64,000 nucleotides of DNA from Piper betle. Taxonomy: Eukaryota > Streptophyta > Magnoliopsida > Piperales > Piperaceae. Position 1 is the first letter of the stretch. Each line of letters opens with the position of its first letter. The position numbers were made by a program, and so were the translations under genes. Location: the NCBI GenBank assembly GCA_033002965.1, contig JAURVB010013503.1, positions 124,001-188,000 on the forward strand. The letters are read 5' to 3'. Shown one piece after another: positions 24,346-37,024 of the stretch. The notes beneath the pieces are model-generated. The model was not told the DNA's origin. It did not search any database and worked only from the letters and a program-made list of their open reading frames with translations.

Positions 24346-26050
24346 TGGTTTTCTTAAATTTGTGCTCATTAAGCTTATACTCAATAAAATTTATTCAGCT
24401 TAAAATAAATAATTTGTTGAATGCTCAACAAAGATTGAATTAAATATTGTTGGGTTCCACTCGGCTCATTTTGAAATTTGAACTCAATGTGGTTGAGTTC
24501 TCGATAAAATTGATGTAAGAAAAATATAATAAATTCATCAAGCTATTGATGTTTCTTTTGAAAAAAGAAAAGAAAATCATTGCATACAAGTAAGAAAATC
24601 AGTTATGTTATTTTCTTATTGAAGTTAGGTGAAATTTAAATGTGATTTTTTTCACCACTTGCAAAAGTAGCTAAAATCTATGATTTAAATATGATTTTTA
24701 TGAGCAGTTTCAACGTGAAAGTCATCAGCTTTAAATTATCTAATCAATATTTATGTCAAAAATACTAAATCCTGGTCTATATTGTAATTTGGCACATCAA
24801 TATTAATTTATACATATATCTAATCAACTCGGGGTTGATTCCTGTTATAGGATCTCGACTCTCCTGATGAGGTGTGGTGGTGTGTGCAGGCGTTTAATTG
24901 TTTTGTAAAATAAAATAATAAGATTACTTTTAGTTTGCCTTCATGTTAATTTGAGCATTAAATTTGGCTCATCATACGTGATGAAATTAGCTCTCAATGA
25001 AATTGGCGTTACTAATCTATTGATAAACTCTTTTTTAAGTAAAAAGCTCATAAGTTGGAATTATACGGGCAAAAAAGTTAAAACTCCTTATGCTTGAATT
25101 TGGGGCCCCTTCTTTTTTTTTTCTTTTTAAAGATTATTAGAGACATGGATCTTAAAAATAAGAAAATTTTAAATAGTCATGAATGCCCCTCCAATCTTCA
25201 TCTCCTCCTCCTGTCAATAATGTTCAAATATTGGCAAAATTACTTAAATTTGGACTCTTGTGCATAATTTGGCCGGTGTCTAATAGGTTATGGATGCTGG
25301 TCCCCTGTTTTGGATGGATTAGTCATTTACAATTGTAAGATCAGACGTTCCTATCAAGATACAATTAAGAAAGACTCACAACCTACTTATAGGAATCTTC
25401 AATATACTAAGAATTTTCAATATACCGAGAGTCTGAGAGACCAGACAACCTGAGGTCTTTCAATACTGGGTTTCAAGGTTTTCTTTAATTATGCTGCTGA
25501 TAAGAACGCGCGAACTATCAAAAGGTCAAACCGTGCTGTCAAATGCGTTGTTTGATTGCTGTTTTTAACTTATTTATTAATATAAAAACAAGACTTTCTA
25601 GGAATATCGAGTTGGTAAGAATATCCTTTAAATTGGGCTTTAGAAAAACCTGACAATGACCTTTAATGACTCTTATTTTACTCTTTACGTTTTCTAATTT
25701 TTTTACGCACAATTGACATCTTTGTATCCTAATGATTAATATAAATAATAAGTGGTAAGAAAACTATTTGATCATGTAGTCGATTTTACATTGTATTGTC
25801 AAACTACCCTCTCTTTCTCATTCTAAATTGCAGAAATACTCTTTTTCATGGCCACTTGGCGGCCACTAGCCTTTGGGAAAAAATCCTTGTCCAACAGAGC
25901 CTACAATACGACGGGGACTCTCACATTTTCATTTGCGCAAGTGTCGTGCGGGCACGAATCGCGCTTCCCCGATACAGTGCCTTGACTTCCCTCTTCTTTC
26001 ACTTCTCTGTTTGGCAAACGTCTGCTTCGGTACTATAGTTGCCCTTCGCC
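24346..26050. other. Intergenic with diverged repeat
   Basis: 24346-24520 has the GCTCATTAAGCTTA / ACTCGGCTCATTTT style of a diverged plant DNA-transposon repeat, also hinted at 32795-33180 and 55680-55970. The remainder is AT-rich with no gene. The last few hundred bases are the upstream region of the ARM gene. Confidence 0.35.
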
Positions 26051-27121
26051 ATGGAAGTGAAGCGACGGTCGGCGATGAACCTGGTGAGAAGGATGTCCTC
26101 CGACTCCGACCAGGCACGATCGGAGTCCCTCTGTGAGCTCCGACTTCTCTCCAAGCACGACCCCGACAGCCGCCTCCTCATCGCCGACGCCGGCGGCCTA
26201 CCACTCCTCGTCAAGACTCTTTACTCCTCGTCGGAGGACGGCGACGCCGGCCCCGCTGCGCAGGAGGACGCCATGGCCACCCTCTTCAACATTTCCATCT
26301 CCCACCGGGACCCCCTCATGTCGACCCCGGCCTTCCTCGACTCCCTAGCCCACGTCCTCCGCCGCCCCGCGTCCGCCTCCGCGGCCCAGACAGCCGCCGC
26401 AACCCTCCACAGCCTCCTCGTCGTCGACACCTACCGACCCATCATCGGGGCCAAGCCGCAGCTGCTCTCGCCTCTCCTCCGCCTCATTCAACCTCCCAAC
26501 TCCCCTGCCAGGTCCGTCAAGGACGCCCTCAAGGCCCTCTTCGGCATCGCCCTCTACCCCCTCAACCGCCCCGCCCTCATCGACCTCGGCGCCGTGCCGC
26601 CGCTCTTCCACCTGGTGCAATATCAATATTTAAGAATTTAGATAGGTTAACCAGTAATGTGCCGTACCATGTCAAAATATAGATTTATATAGAAACCATT
26701 TGATATCCATCCTTCTGAATAATATCAGGTGTTGAAAGACAGCAGGACAGGCGTGGTGGAGGACGCGACGGCGGTGATAGCTCAGGTGGCGGGGTGTGTT
26801 GAGAGCGTTGAGGCCTATCGGAAAGTGTCCGGCATCGACGTTCTGGTTGACCTGTTGGATACGGCCACCGGGTCGACGATGAGGGTGAGGGAGAATGCGG
26901 TGGCGGCGCTGCTTAACCTCATGCAGTTCGGAGGGGAGGATGTGGAGGAGTTGGGGAGGGGGAGGTCGAGGGAGGGGATAGAGGAGGTGGCCGAGAGAGG
27001 GAGTGCAAAGGCCAAGGTGAAGGCCGCCGAGCTTTTGAATATGTTGGAAGAGAAGCATCGCAGTTTGGCCGGTAATTATGAACCAACCGACTCTCATGCT
27101 TCGACTCCCCTTTCGAGTTAA
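26051..27121 (+). CDS. ARM-repeat protein (U-box-less PUB-like), two exons
   Basis: Exon 1 is 26051-26614, exon 2 is 26729-27121. The 114-bp intron begins GTGCAATA and ends AATATCAG, and the frame is kept across it (FHL|VLKDSRTG), giving about 318 residues. ATG at 26051 has a good context (CGCCATGGAA). The product is an alpha-helical armadillo solenoid: repeats are visible as SLCELRLLSKHDPDSRLLIADAGGLPLLVKTL, AAQEDAMATLFNIS, AAQTAAATLHSL, VKDALKALFGIALYPLNRPALIDLGAVPPL, VVEDATAVIAQVAG and VRENAVAALLNLM. ARM repeats of this style occur in plant U-box ligases, but no U-box precedes them here, so a scaffold or U-box-less relative is more likely. Strong GC bias matches the other intact host genes. 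Confidence 0.87.
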
Positions 27122-28607
27122 TTTTGCTACTATTTTCATGTTCATTTTTTGTTTTTGTTTTTTTAACATTGATAATAGTTTTGTATAGCTGAGAGCATCA
27201 TGCTTATCTCAAATTTATATAATTAAGTTAATATAACAATCCTTATTTGTCAAACACGGTTTGGTTTATTAGTAGCTGGGATTGTTGGCTTCCTCCCCCA
27301 ACCTCTTCAGTTTTGATAGCGACATACAAGGTTTTGAATTAAACAAGTTTCTTCCTGTACCAAGGTTAAATCATGATTTCCTTTGTAAACAATCATCTTT
27401 TCCACCCCAATGAAATTGCAAGATTTTTCCTTGATTGGGAATTTACTTTAGCCCTTCTAATTAAAACCTGAACAATTAACGTAGGAACTAATCTTAACTA
27501 ATTCTTTGTAAATCTTTTTGCCTCCATTAATTAGACCTCCGGAAACAGGAACCGATTTGGGTGCCTCGCCACCAACCGGTTTTCAGATTGGCACACCAAA
27601 GAAGAGTTCAAAATTTTCGATCTGATATTATAAAAAATGAAGGGCAATTTTCCTACACCTGAGCTGGCGACGTCCACCAAATCAGATATTGGTTCTTTCT
27701 TGAAATAGAACTCAAGGGCAGCTTGAGCCATGTCAATATTAAATGACCTGATTTAGAAGTCAGGATTCATCCTAACAATGGCGGTAGGAAGCTGAGCCAA
27801 CTTCCAAATCCCTATTAGTCATATCTGGAGGCTCCTTTTTTAATCCATCCACATCTGAACTAAACTAGGCAACATGTGCATCATACATGGCTAATGTTAG
27901 AAATTGACTCCAAATTATATATAATTTTATTTTAGAAATAAATTTCAATTTTAAAGATGGACTTTAATTATATGAGGAGACGAAATTATTTTTTTATATT
28001 TTCATTGGTTCAACATTCTACTTTTCAGAGCAATTTTAAATTTTTTTTATAATGAGCGTAGCCGAGCATAGATAGAAATGAATGCCTTCTTTGTCACCTG
28101 CAACGACAGAGGAAGAAATACTGCTGGATGCATGCCCTTTCATCTCTTCATCAGACACTAATGTTGATACCCTTCATATTTTCGTCCCCATTTTTCAATG
28201 GGAAGACGTTTTTTTTCCCAAGATTTAGATAAGGTATGACGTTGCTCATCAGAAAAACAGTTTTACTCTGAATATTGTTAGTTTTTGACAAGTTATTGAA
28301 GAATTCTAAAGCCTGACGTACATATCGTCTTCAACTTATTCAATTTTGCACATCATCATAAACGTTAGACGCGTGGGTCTAATATATTTCCAAGGGGGAG
28401 AAAACTCTCTTTTGGAGTTCATATTGCCAAGAAGTTGCCTGCACCCATTAGCAATAACACACATAAAACATGCAATCCCAAATTCGTCAAGTTGACGTTG
28501 GGAGATGACATGATCAGATACATCTTTAGCTTAAAAAAAATGAGCCGGATGATCAATTTTCTTGTCCATTATTTTTAAGGGGTTACTTCTACTAAATCTG
28601 TTTATTT
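27122..28607. other. Intergenic; one exon-like minus ORF
   Basis: Mostly AT-rich. On the minus strand, 27653-27731 reads MAQAALEFYFKKEPISDLVD and ends at a donor-like CAG|GTGTAGG. It could be one exon of a gene I do not recognise, or chance. Nothing else is seen. Confidence 0.3.
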
Positions 28608-29130
28608 TGTTAAAAAAACCTCGAAAGTTGGAGATCAATAACAACGAACACAAAATATGAGAAAATAATACCCGAGAAATAAAATAAAACAAAAACAAAA
28701 AGAACAGAGATTTAACGTGGAAAATCCTCATTTTCTATAGAGTAAAAAATCACAGGACAACAACGAGCAATTCACTAATTCAACAAAAGATTACAACCGT
28801 CAAACATATAGAGATGTAAAAGAAGATTACTCACCTAACCTATATAATTGAGATTACAAGATTTCTCTCTCTCAATATTCTGTATAAGATAAAATTGGTA
28901 AATAATATATTTCCTTCTTCTTATCTCTATATCTCTTTCTTTTATTTCTCACATCTTATCTTCTCTTGTCTTGGCCTTGTTTTAGAACGAGACAAATGAG
29001 ACAGATGAGGCCCTTCATCTTTCATAGAACAACAATCCGTCACCACTATTTGTATTTCGAGATTCCTTTAGTATTTCGAATATGATAATGAGTTATATAT
29101 CATTAATATTCACAATAACAAATATTAATA
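28608..29130 (-). repeat. Putative 3' LTR of the chimeric element
   Basis: The inner 236 bp are matched at 31761-31996. The outer limit at 28608 is chosen from a TGTTAAAAAAACC start and the TTTAACGTGGAAAATCC motif usual in Copia LTRs. Confidence 0.55.
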
Positions 29131-30050
29131 ATCTCCCACTTGGAGTCTTATTAGAACACTCCAGTTCAAATTATTCGTTGCATAAGTCCATCACCTAACA
29201 TTGGCATCCTTATCTCCACGCAGATGGGGCAAATCTCCATGTCGATCATGCATATCTTCTGGAGTTAGTTGCAACCAACCTCCATTGTTGGCTAAGGATT
29301 GATTTTGATAACTATCAAGATCATCATCATCCTTATCGACAAATTCCCTCAAGTATATCCTTTCACGCATGCTGGTTACATGGTCGAACCTTCCTGGTTT
29401 GAACCAACCAGTCTCGGCCAACAGTCCCCTCTCGGTGCTTTCAGTAAACTATACGCCCTAAATACCAGCATTGCGACACTGCTCGGCAACTCGACCGAAA
29501 TACCGTAATCTTGGTAATTTTCTTTGTCATGTCCACGCACTTATGCTCGCCCACGTACCGCTACGCTGCTCGTCTCGGCACGCCCGGTATTTATATCGAT
29601 ACACTCGGTCCATCAACCTCGCTCTGCCGATATGCACGCTCGTAGCTGTTCAGCCCGGTGTTCGGTCATCACACCCCACAAATTGCTACCTGGAACCCGT
29701 ACGCCTCTGAGGTTTCCTCTTGCCGATATACCGACATGCTCGGTACAATTACCAATCATAATGCCAATATGCTCCATTGAGTACCGGTACTTTGCTCATT
29801 CCAAATCCTAGAACTCGCTAGTACACCTTGGTTACCTGACACGCTTCATGCACCGTAGCTTGATCTTTGCATGCAACTCTAATAAGGATTAACACTGGTA
29901 CGTTATTTCCACCACTCGGATAACACCGACTATCCATCTTGGAGTGAGATGACTAGGAACAACCACCAAACCCTAGCTCTCGGCTTGTCCAATGGACTAG
30001 ACCTAGAATAGTCCACCCCCACCAATGAGACTTGATGTCCTCATCGGAGG
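29131..30050 (-). other. Interior spacer rich in TCGGTA/CCGATA words
   Basis: No protein match recognised. Between 29440 and 29800 the sequence repeats CTCGGTA, CCGATAT and ATGCTCGG-like words at irregular spacing (for example near 29623, 29721 and 29760), suggesting an eroded tandem repeat. Confidence 0.35.
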
Positions 30051-31045
30051 GTCAAGTCCTCCACATCACTTCTTAAACTTGCTCTTCAATTGCCACTAGT
30101 TCCTTTCCTTTTCCCAGCTAGCCTCGCTTCTCGGTTCCCTCTTTCCACTTGATAAGACACTCTATCCAATCCTTTGAAGTCCTCAGGTTGACGTGCCTAT
30201 ACTCCAAAATGCTCCCTACCTTTTCCCAAATTGTTGTCGGACGTAGGTGGAGCTCTCTTCAGACAAGCTCTCCTTAGATTGACCAAATCCTCATGGAAAG
30301 ATTCGAGAAAACTAACATGGAAAAACAGGGTGAAGCTTGTACCTTATACCTTCTCCACCTCACAATGACCATCGTACCTTTGTACCAATACCCGATGCAT
30401 CTTGGTACGTCTGATTTTCTCCCAAATTAGTGGCTTGAGCTTCAGCTTCACTTTGTCCCCCACGATGAATGACAATGCCCTCGAGTCAGCATCTCTTTAT
30501 TCTGTTTGTTGCCTCGGCCAATGAATCCACTACCTCTTTACACAGTTTTTGCCAATCCCTGGCAAACCGGTGTGTAATTGGACCCCGTACTCCACCTCCC
30601 TGTGGAGCAACCTCTAGTGGTGTAAGAGGTTGGTAGCTCATCGTAACTTCAAAAGGACTAAGCCCTATAGTTGAATAATGATGCAGTTTATAACAAAACT
30701 GCACCGCCTCAAGAAGTTCCAACTAGTTCCTCCAACTAGTTGTGACAAAATGCCTCAAGTACTCCTCAAGTATTGCATTCGTTCTCTCAGTCTACCCATC
30801 AGACTGAGAATAGTTAGCTGTAACAATGTCCGTCGAGACCAAGTACAATGTTGGTCTCCCACGTTCCTTATTGACATTCCCTTCACCTTAGGGAATTCGG
30901 ACACCAAGTCCATTAAGACTGAGCTCCATGGTCTCGAAGGCATAGGTAGTGGCTGCAACAACTCAGCTTCTAACCTTTTGCTCCACCTTATCCTGCTGAC
31001 CCACCAGACAAGATCTGATTAAAAACTTTATTATCAGCCTCTGTG
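30050..31045 (-). pseudogene. Chromovirus integrase and chromodomain remnant
   Basis: In minus-strand order: an integrase zinc-region tail (QQDKVEQK, 30975-31020) and LLQPLPMPSRPWSSVLMDLVSEFPKV (30850-30961); then LEAVQFCYKLHHYSTIGLSPFEV and SYQPLTPLEV (30580-30722); then a C-terminal domain with GDKVKLKLKPL, VQRYDGHCEVEKV and FFHVSFLE (30290-30480); then a chromodomain-like ILEYRHVNLRTSKDWIECLIKWKEG (30110-30210). The chromodomain places it in the Ty3 chromoviruses. RT and RNase H are absent and several stops are present. Confidence 0.78.
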
Positions 31046-31050
31046 ATAGT

Positions 31051-31650
31051 AGCCCGATCTTGTTCCCCAGTAACCCCTTCGGACAAGGATCACTGACAGC
31101 TTAGCGAGGATGATTGCCGTCGCCACCTCCTTGCTGCACTTGACGCCGAGCACGACATGGCTGTTGCCGTCGCCGACAACGATGAAGGCCTTCAACCTGG
31201 TGCGCTACCTGGCGCAGGTCAACTTCTGCACTGGCATGATCTTCATGATGTTGTCCTTGAGCACCAGGTCCAAGAGGGTCTCCACGATCTGGTGCTCCTT
31301 CATCGATAGCAAGTGGAGGTAGATGTGCTCCAAAGACAGGATCTTTCCTCCCTTCACCAGCCGACCAAGCTTGGTAAGGGGGACCCACTTTTCCTGCTCC
31401 TCGCGCCGACCGCTGCGATGCCCACAGTGCCGGTCTCCACGCCCGCCTTGGCCGAAGCCATCGCGGTCGCGTCCGCCTCTTTCCACCATGGCTGAAGGAG
31501 ATGGGCAATCCCAGCAAATTGCAGCACATTCTTTGGGACCCTCGCCGCAACGATCCCCGATCCTCTTGGCGCCGGGACCATCCTCACCATCACCAACCCG
31601 CACTTACCGATATTCACCGTGACTTTGTAGAGCATAGTATGGGGCTTTTC
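31051..31650 (-). pseudogene. 40S ribosomal protein S2 (uS5) pseudogene, rearranged
   Basis: Two blocks of plant RPS2 lie in swapped order on the minus strand. 31501-31650 encodes [32 protein letters not shown] and [15 protein letters not shown], the middle of the protein. It is followed at 31051-31489 by the N-terminal part: [87 protein letters not shown]. One TAG replaces a Gln codon near 31205. The C-terminal third is missing. No intron is seen, but the blocks are short. The N-terminal block ends at the residues where the middle block begins (NKIG|KPHT), so the arrangement is a rotation of the gene. Confidence 0.82.
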
Positions 31651-31760
31651 GATATTCATAGTAGACACACAATTCACTTCCTCGAAGGAGAACTCGGTCA
31701 CTGCTACGCAGGTATCAAACACCTGCCACACCCCTCCCTTGTAGGAGAACTCAGTCACCC

Positions 31761-31996
31761 TTGGTGAATAATATATTTCCTTCTTCTTATCTCTATATCT
31801 ATTTCTTTTATTTCTCACATCTTATCTTCTCTTGTCTTGGCCTTGTTTTAGAACGAGACAAATGAGATAGATGAGGCCCTTCATCTTTCATAGAACAACA
31901 ATCCGTCACCACTATTTGTATTCCGAGATTCCTTCAATATTCCGACTATGATAATGAGCTATATATCATTAATATTCACAATAACAAATATTAACA
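31761..31996 (-). repeat. Truncated 5' LTR of the chimeric element
   Basis: Direct repeat of 28895-29130; its inner part and any PBS have been replaced by unrelated sequence ending at 31760. Confidence 0.7.
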
Positions 31997-34405
31997 CATT
32001 CTACTATGTATTTCAATTTTCAAACGGGTGTTGTTAGCCTCCAATTCTTTATCAGCCCTTCTCAAATGGATGCAACTCCTTGTAGGCGGCGAAAGCTGGC
32101 ATACAATAAAGACTACCGGTCTTAATATATTGTAAATTTGGCAATGTTCAGTTGTTCTATGAATCTATATGTTGCCAGGCTACCAGTCTTAATCTCCTGA
32201 CAGGCTAATTAAGCTGCGGGTTAAAGGACCCAACCATTTAATGGTCATCCTGATTCCGAACAAGTCCATGTGTACACGATAGATTTTGAAGTGGACAAGT
32301 CCGGTGTTGAAGAGTCCCAGACTCCAATCTTGCACCAAATTAGGCCTTGATTTGTTTGTTCATGTGAGTAGAAAGTAGAAACTACCTGCTAACCATCCAA
32401 CATTCCTTAGCATTCACTTCACGTCTCATCTCATATATAGTGACCCGCTCACCTCGGTGGAAAACATCGCTGCGGCGGAAAGATTGAGGTAGAGAACTAC
32501 ACTTGGGCTTCTCTTCATATTTGATTCATCCAGACGCAATTTATATTGCTGGCCTTGTATTGTAGTCCACAAATACATGGGCGGTATTTTTCAGCACACT
32601 GACTTTGTGGGTGGATTTGGAGCTGGTACCAAAACAGTACGTAGGAATCTCTTCTTTCCAAATTTTTGTTGGAAGCGGTCCAGCGGACGTGGATCCTACT
32701 CTTATTTCAGACCCAGCATGCATGTGCCAGCTTTGATATACAGGGGCACTAGAAGCTCGATTAAATTGTGTTCGCTCTATGTTTTCGATTTGATTCATTG
32801 AAGTTTTCGAGTTCCGCTAGAAGTTCGATATTGAATATTAAATAATATATTTTATTTCTTTTATATAATTATTTACATATAACATTTAAATAATATTATT
32901 TAAAATCATATCCTAATGACAATTTTACATAATAATATAACAATTTAATGCACGAACAACCTATTCAGCGTGTAATTCATATGAAGCTGGACTGTTTAAT
33001 CTTTAAAAAATTATTTTATTATAATATATTAGTATAAAATATATAGATAAATAAAACTCGAGTTTGACTCAAACTCGTCTCGATTCAATGTCTATTGAGC
33101 TTGACTCCAACTCGTAGACAAATAATAGAGTTTAAGCATAGCTAAATATGACTCTGACTTGATTACCACCATTGTTAATTTATAAATGGTTTTGCTATAT
33201 ATGTCGCATTTGTATAACATTCGGCGTCAATCTAACAGCACGTAACATAATCACAAATTCCTGGAAGAACTTATATAGCATAAATGATGTTTAAATTGCG
33301 TGACTTATGAAATGATGACCAGTATTTATAATATATGGTACGTATTTATAATTAGCTGTTATATGTTTGTGAGTCCTTAGTTGCGTAGTATTTGGGTGTT
33401 CGGAGTGAATTAATAGTCGGGTAATAAGGGAGAGTATTTATATTAGGAAAATTATCTGTAATTCATCTCATTGGAATACTACAAATTTTAATTTCGTCTT
33501 CTCTGTTTTGAGCATTGGATTGAGCTTGATAGAGGAATCCCTCTCTTAATTCCTCCAACCACCCCCTTCTCATCAACTGCATGCGGGCATCGCCACGGCT
33601 ACAAAATGTCAAGAAGCGAGTCAAGGCCGAGGCCAAACCAGAGGAATATGGATTGCAACAGACAATATAGGGAGAATTAATTTTGGAATGAGAAATTTTC
33701 TACAAACGAAATGAATATTTTCACAGACTAATCAATATTGCTAGCTAGAATGCATGCGAACAAAAGTAGAATGGTAAGTTTTTCTGTCGGGTTGGCTGAG
33801 CTGCTTCTAGATACAACATACACATTAATTAATGTGTAAAAAATCTAAATGCAGCTGCGCCTGATTGAGAGAATTAGAAGAGTCATTCCCCCATGTGTAA
33901 AATGCTACATATGTATCCGCACCTAAATAGGATAATTACATGAGTTCATTTTTTTTGACCAGCACAGACATGGAAGAGTCTTGCTACAGTAAAAGTAGCT
34001 TTCCTCTGCCTTCTACGAAACCAACCAAGCTGGCCTACTTATCATGTATCATGGCTGCCAAAAATGGTGAGACTATGCAGCGTCCGGGTCCATCCCCCTC
34101 TCCCCTTTGATAATTCCTTTCTTAGCCAACTTGTAGTACATAGTCTCGTGCTATGAAGGTCCAGATTGTGACATGTTAAATGCAGTTCATGCTACCTTCC
34201 CCCATGGTTGACGGCACCGCTTTCCTGACTTCCTTTTTATCTCTTTGGGCCGGCCCATGTATATGAACTAGACGGCGCTGTCAACAGCTCCAATTACACC
34301 ACGAGAACATGACAAGATTAACATCAATTCTTTGCCTATATACGTTTCTTTGCCTCTCCATCCATCATATAAGATCACCATACATTTCTTCAATTTGTTG
34401 GGTTT
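31997..34405. other. Intergenic
   Basis: No gene recognised. 32795-33180 is very AT-rich with GAGTTTGACTCAAACTCG-type words, probably a diverged transposon. The part from 33950 to 34405 is the upstream region of the ARGOS-like gene. Confidence 0.4.
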
Positions 34406-34415
34406 CCTTATAAAA
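34406..34415 (+). promoter_or_regulatory. TATA-box candidate of the ARGOS-like gene
   Basis: CTTATAAAAT lies about 65 bases before the first in-frame ATG at 34478. Position fits a short 5' UTR; no other support. Confidence 0.35.
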
Positions 34416-34477
34416 TCACCTCCTACTTGCACACCGATTAGGTAGCTTCTCTATGCTTGATTTGGTGCAGCGGATGC

Positions 34478-34804
34478 ATGAAAAAAGTGAAGATAATAGG
34501 GATGGCTCCTGATTCTGTCCCGCATCCTTTACCTTGTTTGCAGGTGGAGGAGAAGGGGTTTCTGTGTTCTGATCTTCGACATACCAGCGGTGACAGCTTC
34601 TTGGAAAAGTTGATGGTTAGTTTCTTCGGCGTGTGTTCTTGTTTGATTCTTGTGGTTCTTGCTCTTTTGCTCGTGATCCTCCCTCTGGTGTTGCCGCCGC
34701 TGCCGCCGCCGCCTCTGGCTCTTCTCCTCGTCCCCATTGGGATCATGGTGCTCCTCTTCTTCGTCGCTTTTGTCCCATCAAAGATCGTCGTCTCCTCCGT
34801 TTGA
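34478..34804 (+). CDS. ARGOS/OSR-family small membrane protein
   Basis: A 108-residue protein ending at TGA 34802-34804. It carries the organ-size-related (OSR) signature: a first hydrophobic segment (residues about 47-67, FFGVCSCLILVVLALLL), the proline-rich turn ILPLVLPPLPPPP (about 67-79), and a second hydrophobic segment LALLLVPIGIMVLLFFVAF (about 80-98). In Arabidopsis and rice, ARGOS, ARL and OSR proteins reside in the endoplasmic reticulum, promote organ growth and dampen ethylene signalling. A second in-frame ATG at 34502 is an alternative start. The TTTGCAG|GTGG motif near 34544 resembles a splice acceptor, so an upstream intron with a different first exon cannot be excluded. Confidence 0.82.
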   Translation: MKKVKIIGMAPDSVPHPLPCLQVEEKGFLCSDLRHTSGDSFLEKLMVSFFGVCSCLILVVLALLLVILPLVLPPLPPPPLALLLVPIGIMVLLFFVAFVPSKIVVSSV

Positions 34805-35017
34805 TGGCTCCCCTGATCACCTTCCACCAGAATAGTAGCAGCTGCTATTTTTCCATTATAGGAAGATACTCATGTTTTGTTGTTCATTTTTTATTACACG
34901 TTCAGTTAATGTATCATGATATATTCCCGTAAAGAAGCATGAATATGAATTCTACTTGATCCATTGATGTTTTTTCATTACACAATGATAAAAGATTGGG
35001 CATTCGTATAATCTATA

Positions 35018-35059
<42 letters not shown>

Positions 35060-35979
35060 ATGTTGTAACACAATTTTATCAACAAAAAAATATTTTCATC
35101 CATATTTTATATGACATTAATGTTAGAATTTTTATTCTAATTTTATGTGATCTTCATCATATATGGTTTATATATTATAATTCAAATACATTAATTAGTG
35201 TTATAATTAAGGATAACTACCATAGAATAGTTATTCTTATAACTTCTTGATGAGAGAAGTAAAATATGGTGGGTCTTTGATTTGTGTATTTTTTTGGTCT
35301 ATGTCTGCCATCACCTTATAAGTACAACGGATAAAAAATTTTCAAAAATATTTGTGAAAATCTATCATGACAAGAGGTATTGTAAATATATTTATAATTG
35401 ATTCACATGATCATTCATGGGTGGAATTTTTCTCAAGTAAAAATTTTTACCAATGAAAATTTTTCTTCATTTTATACCATTATCGTAATGATATTAGTAA
35501 TGAAAATTTATCATTCTTCAATTGGTATGATGACAATATTAATAATTATTATCAAACTGCCAAATATAATCGATGAGGAAGAAAGTGAAAACCTTTTGGG
35601 TTCATTCAATTGATATGTTTGTGTTTGGGCGTGAGATTTCCACTCCTGCAAATCACACTTCACTTTGTGTTGGGTTAAAGGGTTTGATGGGATCAAAGGT
35701 GCCTTTGCCATACAAGGAAATAGTGCGAGCTAAATAAAATACCACGAGCGAGGAATAAACACCTAACATTTTTACGTAGTTCTTTAGGGTTCAACTCGAA
35801 TCCCTAAGTCAACCCACTTTGAGATTGGTACTCATAATCTACAATTTCTTTTTTGATTTTACGCTTTACATAAAATAGTAAATTTTACAGCCTTTTAAAA
35901 TGATCCACGTTTGATAACTTCAACTCCAATGCCTTGATTTGTCTCTTTTTTGTTTTCAAATCTTCAAAATAACCTCATC
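34805..35979. other. Intergenic, AT-rich
   Basis: 3' side of the ARGOS-like gene, then a (TA)n tract (about 35010-35056). 35725-35830 contains AACACCTAACATTTTTACGTAGTTC, similar to the inner part of Copia LTRs read backwards; it may be an LTR scrap. Confidence 0.4.
35010..35056. repeat. (TA)n microsatellite
   Basis: More than 20 TA units; open frames running through it are artefacts. Confidence 0.95.
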
Positions 35980-36625
35980 ATTATGTCCATAGCGGCTTGC
36001 TACACCAAATTCAAGTCGTTATGTGATGAGCTGGGTACTACTCCAGTGTTCCTATTTGCACTTGTGGGAGTTCATCCTTGAATTGGGGAAGGAACGAGTG
36101 CATCAATTTTTAATGGGTCTTTGTGATGCCTATAATACCGTCCGTTCTCAAATTTTGGGTATGGAGACACTCCCCAACCTTAATAAAGTCTATGTCTTGG
36201 TGGTCCGAGAGAAGCGCCAACAACTTGTTTCTTCTTCTCGCTCAACAAAAGTCGAGGCAGCAGCCTTACACATGCAGGGAGCTTCGACCAATGTTGCCAA
36301 AGGACCATCCAAGAGTGTCTTGACGTCGCAAATGTGATCATTGTGGCAAGTGTCATGGGGCTAATTATAGGACCCAAAAATTTTCGATCCCAACCAGTCC
36401 TATACGTGGATAGCCACTGCTACCCCCTCATAGCCGTAAGAAACCTAGGGACAATACCCAAACCCTAGTTCCCAGTGACACCCACAAATCACGGTTGTAA
36501 CAGCAAGAATGGGCATGACATATCTCACTGCTATTAGTTGGTTGGATATTCCCCAAACTATTCACAGAAGCGTTTTGATAGAAAGCCCTCTGCTGCCAAT
36601 TCCAATCAAGGACGACCCATTGCTT

Positions 36626-37024
36626 TGTTAGGATTGAAACACACAAAATCCCTAAACTCCTTGATATGCAATAATAAGTACACAAATCACTCCAATTAGA
36701 ACACCCTCAACCTCTCCAATTGGAATCAACTCATAATCTCTAACTGGAACACACTCCAATTAGGAACTCACAATTCATAATTAAAACAACACTCTCAATT
36801 GTGTACTCTCTTTAATTCAGTTCTATTTCACTCATAATACAACTACATATATATAGGAAAAGAAAACCAACTTCGTAAATACCAAGAGCCAAATACTAAA
36901 TACTCATCGTCTTCAACAATTTTTCTTGAATTCCTCGTACCTCTTGGAATAACTCCATGTCTTTACGATTCCCCATGTCATTATATGTCTTCTCACATCC
37001 ATCGTATGATGAGGGACCCCAACA
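36626..37024 (-). repeat. Inner Copia 3' LTR
   Basis: 399-bp partner of 43956-44330. On the minus strand a purine-rich GGGATGGGAGAAT (37025-37037) precedes it, the expected polypurine tract. Confidence 0.93.

Larger units (their letters stand above)
28608..31996 (-). mobile_element. Chimeric LTR-type element carrying captured sequence
   Basis: A 236-bp segment at 28895-29130 is repeated in direct orientation at 31761-31996 (over 90% identical by eye), ending AATATTAA(C/T)A. On the minus strand AAGTGGGAGAT sits immediately inside the left copy, like a Copia polypurine tract, so the left copy is a 3' LTR (about 28608-29130, beginning TGTTAAAAAAACC) and the right one is a 5' LTR missing its inner half and PBS. 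No Copia coding sequence lies between; the interior holds a chromovirus fragment and a ribosomal-protein pseudogene. A 5-bp target duplication is not evident (TATTT versus CATTC). Confidence 0.6.

Noticed and set aside
34438..34827. 129-codon minus-strand frame
   Set aside because: Antisense of the ARGOS/OSR-like gene.
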